From: an uncultured Ruminococcus sp. | GTDB lineage: Bacteria > Bacillota > Clostridia > Lachnospirales > Lachnospiraceae | Reading direction: 5' to 3' | Assembly (NCBI GenBank): GCA_900541505.1 | Contig: UQKK01000008.1 | Span: forward strand, 47,700-111,699 | DNA length: 64,000 nucleotides | Part shown: positions 36,063 to 45,776 of the stretch, in pieces | Numbering within the stretch: position 1 is the first letter of the stretch | Layout of the letters: every line of letters starts with the position of its first letter | The notes under the pieces: generated by a model | The model's input: the letters and a program-made list of their open reading frames with translations, nothing else | Told to the model about the DNA's origin: nothing | Databases searched by the model: none | Made by a program: the position numbers and the translations under genes

Positions 36063-37277
36063 CTACATCTTCTTGATTCTCTCAATCGCTCTTCTCGTAT
36101 TCTCATGGGAACCGAACGCGGTCAGCCTGAAATATCCTTCCCCGCACGGTCCGAACCCGGAACCCGGAGTTCCTACCACATGTGCTTCTGACAGCAATGT
36201 GTCAAAAAACTCCCAGGAGGTGAGTCCGCCCGGCGTCTTCATCCAGATATATGGGGAATTGACGCCCCCGTACACGGTATAGCCCGCGTCCCCCAGTCCA
36301 TGGAATATCATATCAGCGTTCTCACGGTAGTACTCCATCTGCGCTTTTAACTGCTCCTGCCCTGCCTTAGAATACACTGCTTCTCCGGCGCGCTGCACGA
36401 TATAAGGCGTTCCGTTGTACTTCGTTCCCTGACGTCGAAACCACAGGGAATGTAAGGAAATTCCGTCGCGCACAAGGTCTTTGGGCACAACAGAAAATCC
36501 CAGCCGGACTCCCGTGAATCCCGCATTTTTTGAAAAGCTTCGAAGTTCAATGGCACAGGTTCTTGCCCCCTCACATTCGTAAATGCTGTGGGGAATGTCT
36601 TCCTGTGTGATGTAAGCTTCGTAGGCAGCATCGTAGATGATGACCGCCCCGGTCTTATTTGCGTAATCAACCCAATTCTGCAACTGGTCTTTTGTGATAA
36701 CTTCACCTGTCGGATTATTCGGAAAGCACAGATAAATGATATCCGGTGTCTCCTGCGGCAGTTCAGGCACAAAGTTATTTTCCTCTGTGCACGGCATGTA
36801 GATGACATTTTCAAATTTCTCCGCAGCAGAATTATATTCTCCTGTCCTTCCCGCCATCACATTCGTATCCACATATACCGGGTAAACCGGGTCGCACACC
36901 GCAATCCGGTTATCCTGTGCAAAGATTTCCTGAATGTTTCCGGAATCACATTTTGCCCCGTCTGATACAAAGATTTCGTCCGCTTCAATACGGACGCCAC
37001 GGTTTCGGTAATCAGACTGGGCGATGATATTTCGCAGAAATTCATATCCCTGTTCCGGCGCATACCCTCTGAACGTCCCGGCATGCGCCATCTCGTTCAC
37101 CGCATTATGCATGGCTTCGATAATCGCCGGAGCAAGAGGCTGGGTCACATCCCCAATCCCAAGCCGGATGATATCTAAATCCGGATTTTCATTCTGGTAA
37201 GCATTTACCTTTTCCGCGATAGTGGAAAACAGATAATTTCCCGGTAATTTAAGATAATTTCGATTCATTTTCAGCAT
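36063..37277 (-). CDS. dapL: LL-diaminopimelate aminotransferase
   Basis: A 404-residue PLP aminotransferase that makes LL-diaminopimelate from tetrahydrodipicolinate with glutamate as amino donor, for lysine and peptidoglycan. Features are NYLKLPGNYLFSTIAEKV, RLGIGDVTQPL, FVSDGAKCDSGNIQ, CFPNNPTGEV and the PLP lysine in RSFSKNAGFTGVRLGF. Start at 37277 has AAGGAAGG about 10-13 bases upstream; an ATG three codons later is possible. Confidence 0.96.
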   Translation of the reverse strand: MLKMNRNYLKLPGNYLFSTIAEKVNAYQNENPDLDIIRLGIGDVTQPLAPAIIEAMHNAVNEMAHAGTFRGYAPEQGYEFLRNIIAQSDYRNRGVRIEADEIFVSDGAKCDSGNIQEIFAQDNRIAVCDPVYPVYVDTNVMAGRTGEYNSAAEKFENVIYMPCTEENNFVPELPQETPDIIYLCFPNNPTGEVITKDQLQNWVDYANKTGAVIIYDAAYEAYITQEDIPHSIYECEGARTCAIELRSFSKNAGFTGVRLGFSVVPKDLVRDGISLHSLWFRRQGTKYNGTPYIVQRAGEAVYSKAGQEQLKAQMEYYRENADMIFHGLGDAGYTVYGGVNSPYIWMKTPGGLTSWEFFDTLLSEAHVVGTPGSGFGPCGEGYFRLTAFGSHENTRRAIERIKKM

Positions 37278-37376
37278 AATGTATGGTCCTTCCTTTTGTT
37301 TACATTTTCTTAAGTTCCTGCGCGGCGCGTGCTTTTGCCCCGCTGTCTGAACCTTCTATACCTTATGCGCCTATTG

Positions 37377-37934
37377 CTAAATCTCATCGTATAAGAGCAT
37401 AAGTATCATCTGTGCAGTCTCCACCATATTGGTCCCCGAATCCATACTGCTCTTCTGGATATACCGGTAGGCTTCCGCCTCGTCCATATGGTTTCTCTCC
37501 ATCAGAATATATTTGGCATTATTGATATAATTTTCTTCCTTTTCATCCCGCACCTTACGGCTGCGCTTCTTTTTCCTGAGCTTTCGCTCCTGCTGTGTGA
37601 GCATCATGCCCACTGTATTAATCAAATCCGCCACTTTCAGCGGCATCTCCACCGCAATGACATCCCGCACATCGTTTGCCGCCAGTGCCCGCGCCGAACC
37701 GATGAGCATGAGTTCGTAAGAGGGAGGCAGATATTCCACAAGCTGGGTGTAATGCATATCACTCAACGTACAGCTGGAGATGACAATCCCCGACTCTCCG
37801 GCATTTTGTGCCTCCTGCAGTGCCCCCGCTCCCGAGGTGCATACAGCGCTGACTTCCAAACCGTGTTTTCTGAGAATCCCACGGATTTTCTTTGCATCTT
37901 CAATTTTCGGAAGTGCAACGATTATACTGCTCAT
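37377..37934 (-). CDS. ANTAR-domain response regulator (RNA-binding antiterminator)
   Basis: A 185-residue protein with a receiver-like N-terminal half (about 1-115) and a C-terminal ANTAR domain after a basic coiled stretch (ERKLRKKKRSRKVRDEKE). The ANTAR helices contain AKYILMERNHMDEAEAYRYI and MVETAQMILM. ANTAR proteins bind leader RNA and prevent transcription termination. It follows the glnA-like gene by 50 bases, and that gene has a promoter-proximal terminator, so attenuation of the same operon is a natural guess. In the receiver half the usual acidic pocket is incomplete (no DD pair; VISSCTLSD), so phosphorylation is doubtful. Confidence 0.88.
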   Translation of the reverse strand: MSSIIVALPKIEDAKKIRGILRKHGLEVSAVCTSGAGALQEAQNAGESGIVISSCTLSDMHYTQLVEYLPPSYELMLIGSARALAANDVRDVIAVEMPLKVADLINTVGMMLTQQERKLRKKKRSRKVRDEKEENYINNAKYILMERNHMDEAEAYRYIQKSSMDSGTNMVETAQMILMLLYDEI

Positions 37935-37984
37935 CAGACGCCCCCTGTTCTTCGGTCACTGCATTTTTCCATCCTGTATGGATA

Positions 37985-39262
37985 TTATATCCGATACAGG
38001 TACTCTTCAATCTCCCATTGTGTCACTTGATTGGCGTAGCGGTTCCATTCCTGTTTCTTTTCCTTTACGTAGCGCTCGGTGAACGCATCTCCCAACACGT
38101 CCCGGATAAAGGAATCATTTTCCATCGCTCTCACCGCCTGGGCAAGATTTTCCGGAAGATTAACCGGTTCTTTCTTAGCATCCAGCTTTTTGTCGATTCC
38201 ATCCAGCCCCGCGGCAAGGCAGAGTGCTAATGTGAGGTAGGGATTGGCAGATGCATCCGGCAGGCGGAACTCAATTTTTCTGCCCCGTCTTCCCGGCTGC
38301 GGAATCTGAATGAGTGCCTCTCTGCCTTTTCCCGGTCCGATGGGCGCCCCGAATCCGGGAACCAGTCTTTTATAGGAATTGACAAGGGGGTTCGTGATTG
38401 CCGCCATAGCCTCCGCATGACGCTTCAGCCCTCCGATAAACCAGAGCGCCTCCTCGCTCATGCCTTTGTCATCGCCGAATACATCGAATCCGTCCTTCTC
38501 CAGATACATCTTCATATGCATACCGGAACCCTGGATGTCGTTCTTCGGCTTCGGCATAAAGGTGGCGTGAAGTCCGTGGCGCTTTGCCACCGTGCGCACG
38601 GCTGTCTTGAACGTAATCAGAGCATCCGCCAGCTTCATGCCCTCCTCCGGGCAGAAATCAATCTGGTGCTGTCCCGGCGCTTTCTCATGGCAGGAGGAGG
38701 CAATCTCATATCCCATATCCTCCAGCGTCAGTACCATATCTCTCCTGGCGTTCTCCGCGAAATCGAGAGGACTCAAATCCAGATAGCCTGCCTTTTCATG
38801 GGTAAGCGTGGTGGGCACCCCGTTGTCGTCTGTGTGGAACAGGAAAAATTCACATTCCGGCTCCGCAAAGAAGCGGTATCCCTTTTCTTCCGCGGCTTTG
38901 ATAACGCGCCGCAGGATGTAACGGGAACTCTCCTCCACCTGACTTCCATCCGCCCGGTACACATCGCACAAAAGACGTGCTACTTTCCCCTGCTGGGGAC
39001 GCCAGGGCAGGATGCAGAACGTATCGATATCCGGGTACAGATATAATTCCTCTGTATCCTCCAAGTCAAAGCCCCGCACTGCGGCGCCATCGATACGGCA
39101 CTGTCCGTCCAGCGCCTTCTCCAACTGCCCCACCGTCACTGCGATGTTTTTCATAGCACCGAACATATCTGTAAACTGCAGGCGGACAAACTCAACGTCC
39201 TCCTCTTCCATCATGGCAAATATCTTCTCTCTCTTTTGTTCCAGTTTCTTTTCCTGTTCCAT
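37985..39262 (-). CDS. Glutamine synthetase I-like protein with altered active site
   Basis: A 425-residue protein with the GSI beta-grasp and catalytic domains at full length. The metal and substrate residues E136, E138, E193, H249, R314, E331 and R333 are kept. The third n1-metal glutamate is Gln200 (GQHQIDF where GSI has GQHEIDF). The flap glutamate of the PGYEAP motif is Gly305 (PGFGAP). The R of RIP is Gln319. Three residues are missing in the flap region. In Salmonella numbering, from memory, these are E220, E327 and R344. The reading was checked on the DNA. Normal glutamine synthesis is therefore doubtful; an unusual ligase or a regulatory pseudoenzyme is possible. AAGGAG precedes the ATG at 39262; an in-frame ATG at 39373 lies in the structured leader. 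A full GSIII gene lies 9 kb away. Confidence 0.85.
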   Translation of the reverse strand: MEQEKKLEQKREKIFAMMEEEDVEFVRLQFTDMFGAMKNIAVTVGQLEKALDGQCRIDGAAVRGFDLEDTEELYLYPDIDTFCILPWRPQQGKVARLLCDVYRADGSQVEESSRYILRRVIKAAEEKGYRFFAEPECEFFLFHTDDNGVPTTLTHEKAGYLDLSPLDFAENARRDMVLTLEDMGYEIASSCHEKAPGQHQIDFCPEEGMKLADALITFKTAVRTVAKRHGLHATFMPKPKNDIQGSGMHMKMYLEKDGFDVFGDDKGMSEEALWFIGGLKRHAEAMAAITNPLVNSYKRLVPGFGAPIGPGKGREALIQIPQPGRRGRKIEFRLPDASANPYLTLALCLAAGLDGIDKKLDAKKEPVNLPENLAQAVRAMENDSFIRDVLGDAFTERYVKEKKQEWNRYANQVTQWEIEEYLYRI

Positions 39263-39368
39263 ATCCCTTCTCCTTTTTTCGGATTCTGCCCGAAAATGTC
39301 TTCTGCTACAGGCGGACCCGAAGGACTTTCCTGTGATAAATGTAGTAACAAAGAACTCCTCTGCGCAT

Positions 39369-39429
39369 CCCACCCGGAGGGTTTTTTATTCTATAGGAAA
39401 TTCGAAGGAATTTCCTATAGAATAAAAAA
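39369..39429. repeat. Hairpin element, copy 1 (glnA-like leader)
   Basis: On the plus strand CCCACCCGGAGGG is followed by a perfect 22 bp inverted repeat (39382-39403 with 39408-39429) around GAAG. The outer arms are TTTTTT and AAAAAA, and the A-run doubles as the U-tract of the adjoining leader terminator. A related element with the same 13-base head lies at 62508-62571. Confidence 0.75.
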
Positions 39430-39478
39430 GGCGCTCTATCCCAGCTACCTCTGCCGGTAACCTGATTAGAACGCCTTT
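39423..39478 (-). terminator. Promoter-proximal terminator (attenuator) of the glnA-like operon
   Basis: On the minus strand AAAGGCGTTCTA pairs with TAGAGCGCCTTT over 12 pairs (one G-U), with an inner GTTACC/GGTAGC stem, then TTTTTT. The stem begins within about 6 bases of the predicted transcription start, so an unregulated transcript would be only ~55 bases. Antitermination by the ANTAR protein is plausible; its expected paired hexaloops (A at 1, G at 4) were not found. Confidence 0.8.
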
Positions 39479-39490
39479 GTCCATGCGGGT

Positions 39491-39520
39491 ATTATATCAA
39501 TACCTGGTTAGATTTGTCAA
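39491..39520 (-). promoter_or_regulatory. Promoter of the glnA-like operon
   Basis: Minus strand TTGACA (39520-39515), 18-base spacer, TATAAT (39496-39491): a consensus vegetative promoter about 230 bases before the gene. Confidence 0.88.
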
Positions 39521-39571
39521 TAAGAAATCCGCGAAATCATGTTATAAATTTAACACTGTATCAGTGTATCC

Positions 39572-39640
39572 GTTCAGCCCGCGCCACTCGCAAAAACATG
39601 CAAGCATGTTTTCTGCTTCCCGTACACTGTATGGCTGAAC
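39572..39640 (-). terminator. Terminator after gltD
   Basis: On the minus strand GTTCAGCC (39640-39633) can pair with GGCTGAAC (39579-39572), enclosing AAAACATGC/GCATGTTTT (39612-39593) followed by TTG. It starts just after the gltD stop and separates the pyrG-gltB-gltD unit from the next promoter. Confidence 0.7.
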
Positions 39641-39645
39641 TGTAA

Positions 39646-41130
39646 CTACAAGTTTGTATACCCCATGAGGGACTCATCCACTGCTTTCGCCGCTTCAATC
39701 CCTTCTTTGATTGCCCAGACTACAAGGGACTGCCCTCTTCTCATGTCCCCTGCCGCGAACACGCGCTCCGCGCTTGTCTCGTATCCTTCCTGCGCCGTCT
39801 CCACATTGGTGCGGGCATTTAAGGCAACCTGGAAGGCATCGGCGATGTATTTTTCAGTCCCTAAGAACCCTGCGGCGATGAGCACGATATCCGCCGGTCG
39901 CTTCTCCTCGCTTCCTTTGATGGGAACCATCTGCATGCGTCCGGTCTTCTCATCTTTTTTCGATTCCAGCTTCACTGTCTGGATACCGTTTAGATTGCCT
40001 TCTTTATCCTTGTAAAATTCTGTCACGGTGGTGCAGTATTCTCTGGGGTCTTTGCCGAACACCGCGATTGCCTCTTCCTGCCCGTAGTCTGTCTTCAAGA
40101 CTTTAGGCCACTGGGGCCAGGGGTTGTTTTCCCCTCTTGTCTCTGGCGGCTTAGGCATCATCTCCAATTGTACCACGGATTTGGCGCCTAAGCGGATGGA
40201 AGTACCCACACAGTCATTTCCCGTATCTCCGCCGCCGATGACCACCACATTCTTTCCCTTTATCTCCGGAAATGTCTTGTCTTTTAACTGGGAGTCAAGA
40301 AGGCTCTTGGTCACCCTGGATAAGAAATCCACGGCAAAATAGATGCCTTTGGCTTCCCTTCCCTTTGCCTTGATATCTCTGGGGTTTGAGGCGCCGCACG
40401 CTAAGATGACGCGGTCAAACTCTTTTAATAAGTCCTTCGCCTTCACATCCACGCCCACATTCACGCCTGTGCGGAAGATAACGCCTTCCTCCTCCATCAA
40501 TTTCACTCTCCGGTCGATGACCTCTTTTTCCAGTTTCATATTCGGTATGCCATAGCGCAGCAGCCCGCCCACACGGTCGGAGCGCTCAAACACTGTGACC
40601 TCATGTCCTCTGCCGTTGAGTTTTAACGCCGCCGCCAGCCCTGAGGGACCGCTTCCGACTACGGCGACCTTTTTCCCGGTGCGCACCTTGGGCGGGTTTG
40701 CCTTCACCAATCCCTGCGCGAAGGCATTTTCGATGATGGCGTACTCGTTTTCTTTGGTGGATACCGGAGCCATATGGTAGCCGCAGGTACACGCCTCCTC
40801 ACACAGCGCCGGGCAGACGCGGGAGGTAAATTCCGGCAGACAGTGTGTCTTGGAAAGTCTGCGGTACGCCTGCTGCCAGTTTCCCTCATAGACCAGGTCG
40901 TTGGTCTCCGGCACTAAGTTGTGCAAAGGGCACCCGGATGCCATGCCGCCAAGCATGGCTCCGGACTGGCAGAAGGGCACGCCGCAAGCCATACATCTCG
41001 CCCCCTGCTCCTGCTGTTTGGCAAGCGGCAGGTGTTTCTTAAACTCACGGAAATCTTTGATTCTTTCTTTCGGCTCCCGCTGTTTTGCCGTCTCTCTCTC
41101 ATATTCTAAAAATCCGGTCGGTTTTCCCAT
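39646..41130 (-). CDS. gltD: Glutamate synthase small subunit
   Basis: A 494-residue FAD- and Fe-S-containing subunit that passes electrons from NAD(P)H to GltB. N-terminal cysteines (CMACGVPFC, CPLHN, CPALCEEACTCG) ligate two [4Fe-4S] clusters. VAVVGSGPSGLAAA is the FAD site and VVVIGGGDTGNDC the NAD(P)H site. It lies 57 bases after gltB in the same operon. Confidence 0.96.
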   Translation of the reverse strand: MGKPTGFLEYERETAKQREPKERIKDFREFKKHLPLAKQQEQGARCMACGVPFCQSGAMLGGMASGCPLHNLVPETNDLVYEGNWQQAYRRLSKTHCLPEFTSRVCPALCEEACTCGYHMAPVSTKENEYAIIENAFAQGLVKANPPKVRTGKKVAVVGSGPSGLAAALKLNGRGHEVTVFERSDRVGGLLRYGIPNMKLEKEVIDRRVKLMEEEGVIFRTGVNVGVDVKAKDLLKEFDRVILACGASNPRDIKAKGREAKGIYFAVDFLSRVTKSLLDSQLKDKTFPEIKGKNVVVIGGGDTGNDCVGTSIRLGAKSVVQLEMMPKPPETRGENNPWPQWPKVLKTDYGQEEAIAVFGKDPREYCTTVTEFYKDKEGNLNGIQTVKLESKKDEKTGRMQMVPIKGSEEKRPADIVLIAAGFLGTEKYIADAFQVALNARTNVETAQEGYETSAERVFAAGDMRRGQSLVVWAIKEGIEAAKAVDESLMGYTNL

Positions 41131-41187
41131 TGTATGTGAACTCCTCCTATTCTTTCCCTGTTCTTATGCATCTTCCTTTAAGCCTGT

Positions 41188-44100
41188 CTAATGCTTTTCT
41201 CCGATGCTCTCATAAAACGCCGCAATCTGCGCTTCCTCACTGTCAAGTCCTTTTTCCTCAAGTCTTGCGCTAAGAGACAGCATCCGTTTGAAATCATTGG
41301 GGATGATTTTCTTAAATTTCGGCAGATACTCTGTGAATGCCTCCAGCACTTCCTTTCCTTTTTCAGAACCGGTGGCCTCCACATGCGCTTCAATCATAGA
41401 GCGCAGTTCCTGCTCGTCATATTTTGTCTCCACTTTTTCTATGGAAATCATGCTCTTGTTGATATTCTTGTACAGGCGGTTGTCCGTATCCAGCACGTAA
41501 GCAATCCCGCCGCTCATGCCTGCCGCGAAGTTTTTCCCGGTCTTTCCAAGCACTACCACACGGCCTCCGGTCATGTACTCGCATCCGTGGTCTCCGACAC
41601 CTTCCACCACCGCGTAAGCGCCGGAATTTCGCACGGCGAAACGCTCACCGGCAACACCACAGATGTAGGCCCGTCCGCTGGTCGCCCCGTAGAGCGCCAC
41701 GTTGCCGACGATGATATTTTCATCCGCCCGGTAGGACGCCTTCTTGGAAGGATATAAAACCAGCTTTCCGCCGGAAAGTCCCTTGCCGAAATAATCGTTG
41801 CTGTCACCGCAAAGTTTCAGTGTAAGCCCCGCAGGGATGAATGCCCCGAAGCTCTGTCCGCCGGCTCCTTCACAGTGTACCACATAGGTGTCTTCCGGCA
41901 GACCTTTTTTGTACTCCCTGGTGATGTCCGAGCCGAAGATAGTGCCAAAGGTACGGTCGGTGTTGGTCACCTTCACATGGGTTTCCTTTTTCTCCCCTGT
42001 TTTCAGTGCCTGAACAAACTCTTTTTCCAGGACTTTTACATCCAGCGTTTTCTCCAGCGCGAAGTCGTATTTTTTCTTTGCGTCAAAGGTCACATTCTGC
42101 CCTTCTCCCTCGCCCGGATTGTAAAGGATGGCAGACAAATCGATTTTCTCAGCATTGGTAAGCTTCACTCCTTTGCGTGCCTTCAGAAGGTCTGAGCGTC
42201 CCACCATCTCGTCCAGCTTGCGGAATCCGAGCATTGCCATGTACTCTCTCAGCTCCTGGGCGATAAACCGCATGAAATTCTCCACGTATTCCGGCTTGCC
42301 CTGGAAGCATTTGCGAAGCTTCGGATTCTGGGTGGCAACTCCCATAGGACAGGTGTCTAAGTTGCAGACTCTCATCATGACACATCCGATGACAACCAGA
42401 GGAGCGGTGGCGAATCCGTACTCTTCCGCTCCTAACAGGGCGGCGATTGCCACATCCCTGCCGGTCATCAGTTTCCCGTCGGTCTCAATCATCACGCGCT
42501 CCCGAAGTCCGTTCTGGATGAGCGTCTGATGCGCCTCCGCCAGTCCTAATTCCCAGGGAAGTCCCGCGTTGTGGATAGAGCTCTGGGGAGCCGCCCCGGT
42601 ACCTCCGTCAAAGCCGGAAATGAGGATGACTTCCGCCCCTGCTTTGGCTACACCTGCCGCCACAGTGCCGACTCCTGCCTCGGAGACCAGTTTGACAGAG
42701 ATTCTCGCGTCTCGGTTAGCATTTTTTAAATCATAGATTAACTGCGCCAAATCCTCGATGGAATAGATATCGTGGTGCGGCGGCGGGGAAATCAGGCTCA
42801 CGCCCGGTGTGGAATGTCTCGTCTTGGCAATCCACGGATAGACCTTTCTGGCGGGCAGATGTCCGCCCTCGCCCGGTTTTGCTCCCTGCGCCATCTTAAT
42901 CTGGATTTCTTTGGCGCTTACCAGGTAACGGCTGGTCACGCCGAATCGTCCCGATGCCACCTGTTTGATAGCGGAACAGCGGTCGTTGTCCGTACCCGCG
43001 GAGTCCAGTCTCTCCTCGCTCTCACCGCCCTCACCGGTATTGGATTTCCCGTGCAGGCGGTTCATGGCGATGGCGAGCGTCTCATGTGCTTCCTGGGAGA
43101 TGGAGCCATAGGACATCGCCCCGGTCTTAAAGCGCTTCACAATCTCCTCCACGCTCTCCACTTCCTCAAGGGGCACCGGCGTTCTCTTTAAGTCAAACTC
43201 CATGAGCGTCCGCAGATAGCCCTGCTCCTCTTTGTCAGCCAGCTTCGTGTATTCCTTGAACATCTGATAATCGCCGCGCTTTGTGGATTCCTGGAGCAGG
43301 TGAATGGTCTGGGGGTTGTAGCGGTGCTTCTCCCCCTCACTTCTCATCTTGTGGGTTCCCTCACTGTCCAGCTCCAAATCTACGGAAAGTCCCAGCGGGT
43401 CAAAGGCGCGGGAATGGAGTTCATCCATCTGTCTCTCCAGGTCTTCCAGCGTGATACCGCCCACCCGGCTGATGGTGTCTGTAAAATATTTATCAATCAG
43501 CTTCTCTGAGATTCCCACTGCCTCAAAAATCCGGGCGCCTAAGTAAGACTGGATGGTGGAAATTCCCATCTTGGAAGCAATCTTTACAATGCCCTGCAAT
43601 ACCGCGTTGTTGTAGTCATCCACTGCCGCGTAATAATCTTTGTCCAGAAGTCCGTTGTCGATGAGTTCGCGGATGGTATCCTGCGCAAGATACGGATTCA
43701 CCGCGCAGGCGCCGTATCCCAAGAGTGTAGCAAAATGATGGACGCTCCTGGGCTCCCCGGACTCTAAAATGATGGACACCGCCGTACGCTTCTTCATGCG
43801 CACCAGGTGCTGATGCACTGCGGAGACCGCCAGCAGAGACGGCATGGGAACGTGGTTTTCATCCACTCCTCTGTCGGAGAGGACAAGGATATTTGCCCCT
43901 TCCGCGTAGGCGCGGTCTACCTCCACGAACATCCTTTCAATGGCACGCTCGATTTTCGTACTCTTATAATAATTGATGGAAATCACAGCGGTCTTCAGAC
44001 CTTCTACATCCAACTCCTTGATTTTGAGCATATCCGTGTTGGTCAAAATGGGGTGGTTGATTTTTAAGACCTTACAGTTTTCCGGCTGCTCCTCTAAGAG

Positions 44101-45741
44101 GTTTCCATCTTTTCCCACATACACCGTCGTCCCGGTCACAATCTTCTCGCGGATGGCATCGATGGGCGGGTTTGTCACCTGGGCGAAAAGCTGTTTGAAA
44201 TAGTCAAACAATGGTCTGGGTCTCTCCGACAGCACGGCGAGAGGAGTGTCTTTTCCCATGGCAGCTATGCTCTCGGAGCCATTCAACGCCATCTTGTAGA
44301 TACCGGAGCGGTATTCCTCGTACGTATATCCGAACGCTTTCTGAAGCTGTTTCAAACGTGTTTCGCTGTATTCCTCCACTTTTTTATTGGGAATCTTCAG
44401 GCTTTTCAATTCCACCAGACTGCTGTCCAGCCACTCCCCGTAGGGCTGTCTGGTGGCGTAGTATTCTTTGAGTTCCTCGTCCTGGATGATTTTTCCCTGC
44501 TTCGTATCCACCACCAGCATCTTTCCGGGATGGAGACGTTCTTTTAAGACAATCTTCTCCTCCGGGATATCCAGCACGCCCACTTCTGAGGAGAGAATCA
44601 TGTCGTCATCGGAGGTCACGTAATATCTGGAGGGACGCAGACCGTTTCTGTCCAGCACTGCCCCCATGATATCTCCGTCCGAAAACAGAATGGAGGCGGG
44701 ACCGTCCCAGGGCTCCATCATAGTCGCGTAGTACTGGTAGAAATCCCGGATTTCCTGGGAAAGGGTCTGGTTGTTCGCCCACGGCTCCGGAATTGCCACC
44801 ATCACAGCCAGGGGCAGGTCCATGCCGTTCATCACGAGAAATTCCAGGGTATTGTCCAGCATCGCCGAGTCAGACCCCTTGGTGTTGATGACCGGCAGAA
44901 TCTTGTGCAGCTCCCCTTTGAAATAAGCGGAGGACATGGTCTCCTCCCTTGCGAGCATTTTATCGGCATTTCCGCGGATGGTGTTGATTTCTCCGTTGTG
45001 CACCATGAGACGGTTCGGATGCGCTCTCTCCCAGCTTGGGTTGGTGTTGGTGCTGAAACGGGAGTGCACCAGAGCGATGGCGGACTCATAGTCTTTGCTC
45101 TGTAAATCAGTAAAGAAAGTACGAAGCTGTCCCACCAGGAACATGCCCTTGTAGACAATGGTCCTGCTGGATAAGGAGCACACATACGTATTGTCGTTGC
45201 TCAATTCAAATTCCCGGCGGATGATATAGAGCCTGCGTTCAAATTCCATACCGCCCTCCGACTCCTCCGGCTTTCCGATAAACGCCTGGGCGATGTAGGG
45301 CATACAGTCTTTTGCCTTGTGCCCCAACACCTGCGGGCAGATGGGAACATCTCTCCAGCCTAAGAGCTTCAAGCCCTCTTTCTCCGTGATAATCTCAAAC
45401 ATTTTTTTCGCCTGGTTGCGCTTTAATTCCTCCTGCGGGAAAAAGAACATACCGATGCCGTATTCTCTCTCCCCGCTCAACTCTATCTGCATTTTTTTAC
45501 ATTCTTTGGCAAAAAATTTATGAGAAATCTGCAGAAGGATTCCCACACCGTCACCAGTCTTGCCTTCCGCATCCTTTCCGGCGCGATGCTCTAAATTCTC
45601 CACAATCTTCAGGGCGTTCTCCACTGTCTTGTGACTCTTTTTTCCCTTGATATTCACCACGGCTCCGATACCGCAGTTGTCATGTTCAAACTCTTCCCTG
45701 TAAAGCCCCCGGCTTTTGCTTTGCTGTATCTGAAAACTCAT
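41188..45741 (-). CDS. gltB: Glutamate synthase large subunit
   Basis: A 1517-residue enzyme making two glutamates from glutamine and 2-oxoglutarate. An N-terminal propeptide of 22 residues precedes the catalytic Cys23 (HDNCGIGAV). The amidotransferase domain is followed by the central domain, the FMN-binding TIM barrel (SYGSISQEAHETLA, LISPPPHHDIYSIEDL), the [3Fe-4S] cysteines in MRVCNLDTCPMG, and the C-terminal right-handed beta-helix. AGAGGAGG precedes the ATG. It follows pyrG by 35 bases with no terminator, so it is probably transcribed with it. Confidence 0.97.
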   Translation of the reverse strand: MSFQIQQSKSRGLYREEFEHDNCGIGAVVNIKGKKSHKTVENALKIVENLEHRAGKDAEGKTGDGVGILLQISHKFFAKECKKMQIELSGEREYGIGMFFFPQEELKRNQAKKMFEIITEKEGLKLLGWRDVPICPQVLGHKAKDCMPYIAQAFIGKPEESEGGMEFERRLYIIRREFELSNDNTYVCSLSSRTIVYKGMFLVGQLRTFFTDLQSKDYESAIALVHSRFSTNTNPSWERAHPNRLMVHNGEINTIRGNADKMLAREETMSSAYFKGELHKILPVINTKGSDSAMLDNTLEFLVMNGMDLPLAVMVAIPEPWANNQTLSQEIRDFYQYYATMMEPWDGPASILFSDGDIMGAVLDRNGLRPSRYYVTSDDDMILSSEVGVLDIPEEKIVLKERLHPGKMLVVDTKQGKIIQDEELKEYYATRQPYGEWLDSSLVELKSLKIPNKKVEEYSETRLKQLQKAFGYTYEEYRSGIYKMALNGSESIAAMGKDTPLAVLSERPRPLFDYFKQLFAQVTNPPIDAIREKIVTGTTVYVGKDGNLLEEQPENCKVLKINHPILTNTDMLKIKELDVEGLKTAVISINYYKSTKIERAIERMFVEVDRAYAEGANILVLSDRGVDENHVPMPSLLAVSAVHQHLVRMKKRTAVSIILESGEPRSVHHFATLLGYGACAVNPYLAQDTIRELIDNGLLDKDYYAAVDDYNNAVLQGIVKIASKMGISTIQSYLGARIFEAVGISEKLIDKYFTDTISRVGGITLEDLERQMDELHSRAFDPLGLSVDLELDSEGTHKMRSEGEKHRYNPQTIHLLQESTKRGDYQMFKEYTKLADKEEQGYLRTLMEFDLKRTPVPLEEVESVEEIVKRFKTGAMSYGSISQEAHETLAIAMNRLHGKSNTGEGGESEERLDSAGTDNDRCSAIKQVASGRFGVTSRYLVSAKEIQIKMAQGAKPGEGGHLPARKVYPWIAKTRHSTPGVSLISPPPHHDIYSIEDLAQLIYDLKNANRDARISVKLVSEAGVGTVAAGVAKAGAEVILISGFDGGTGAAPQSSIHNAGLPWELGLAEAHQTLIQNGLRERVMIETDGKLMTGRDVAIAALLGAEEYGFATAPLVVIGCVMMRVCNLDTCPMGVATQNPKLRKCFQGKPEYVENFMRFIAQELREYMAMLGFRKLDEMVGRSDLLKARKGVKLTNAEKIDLSAILYNPGEGEGQNVTFDAKKKYDFALEKTLDVKVLEKEFVQALKTGEKKETHVKVTNTDRTFGTIFGSDITREYKKGLPEDTYVVHCEGAGGQSFGAFIPAGLTLKLCGDSNDYFGKGLSGGKLVLYPSKKASYRADENIIVGNVALYGATSGRAYICGVAGERFAVRNSGAYAVVEGVGDHGCEYMTGGRVVVLGKTGKNFAAGMSGGIAYVLDTDNRLYKNINKSMISIEKVETKYDEQELRSMIEAHVEATGSEKGKEVLEAFTEYLPKFKKIIPNDFKRMLSLSARLEEKGLDSEEAQIAAFYESIGEKH

Positions 45742-45776
45742 TTTTTCCTCCTCTGTCCTAAATCTTTTCCTCTCAT

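Noticed and set aside
39423..39478. Canonical ANTAR dual-hexaloop target in the glnA-like leader
   Set aside because: Only one six-base loop (GGCAGA) could be drawn and it lacks A at position 1 and G at position 4.
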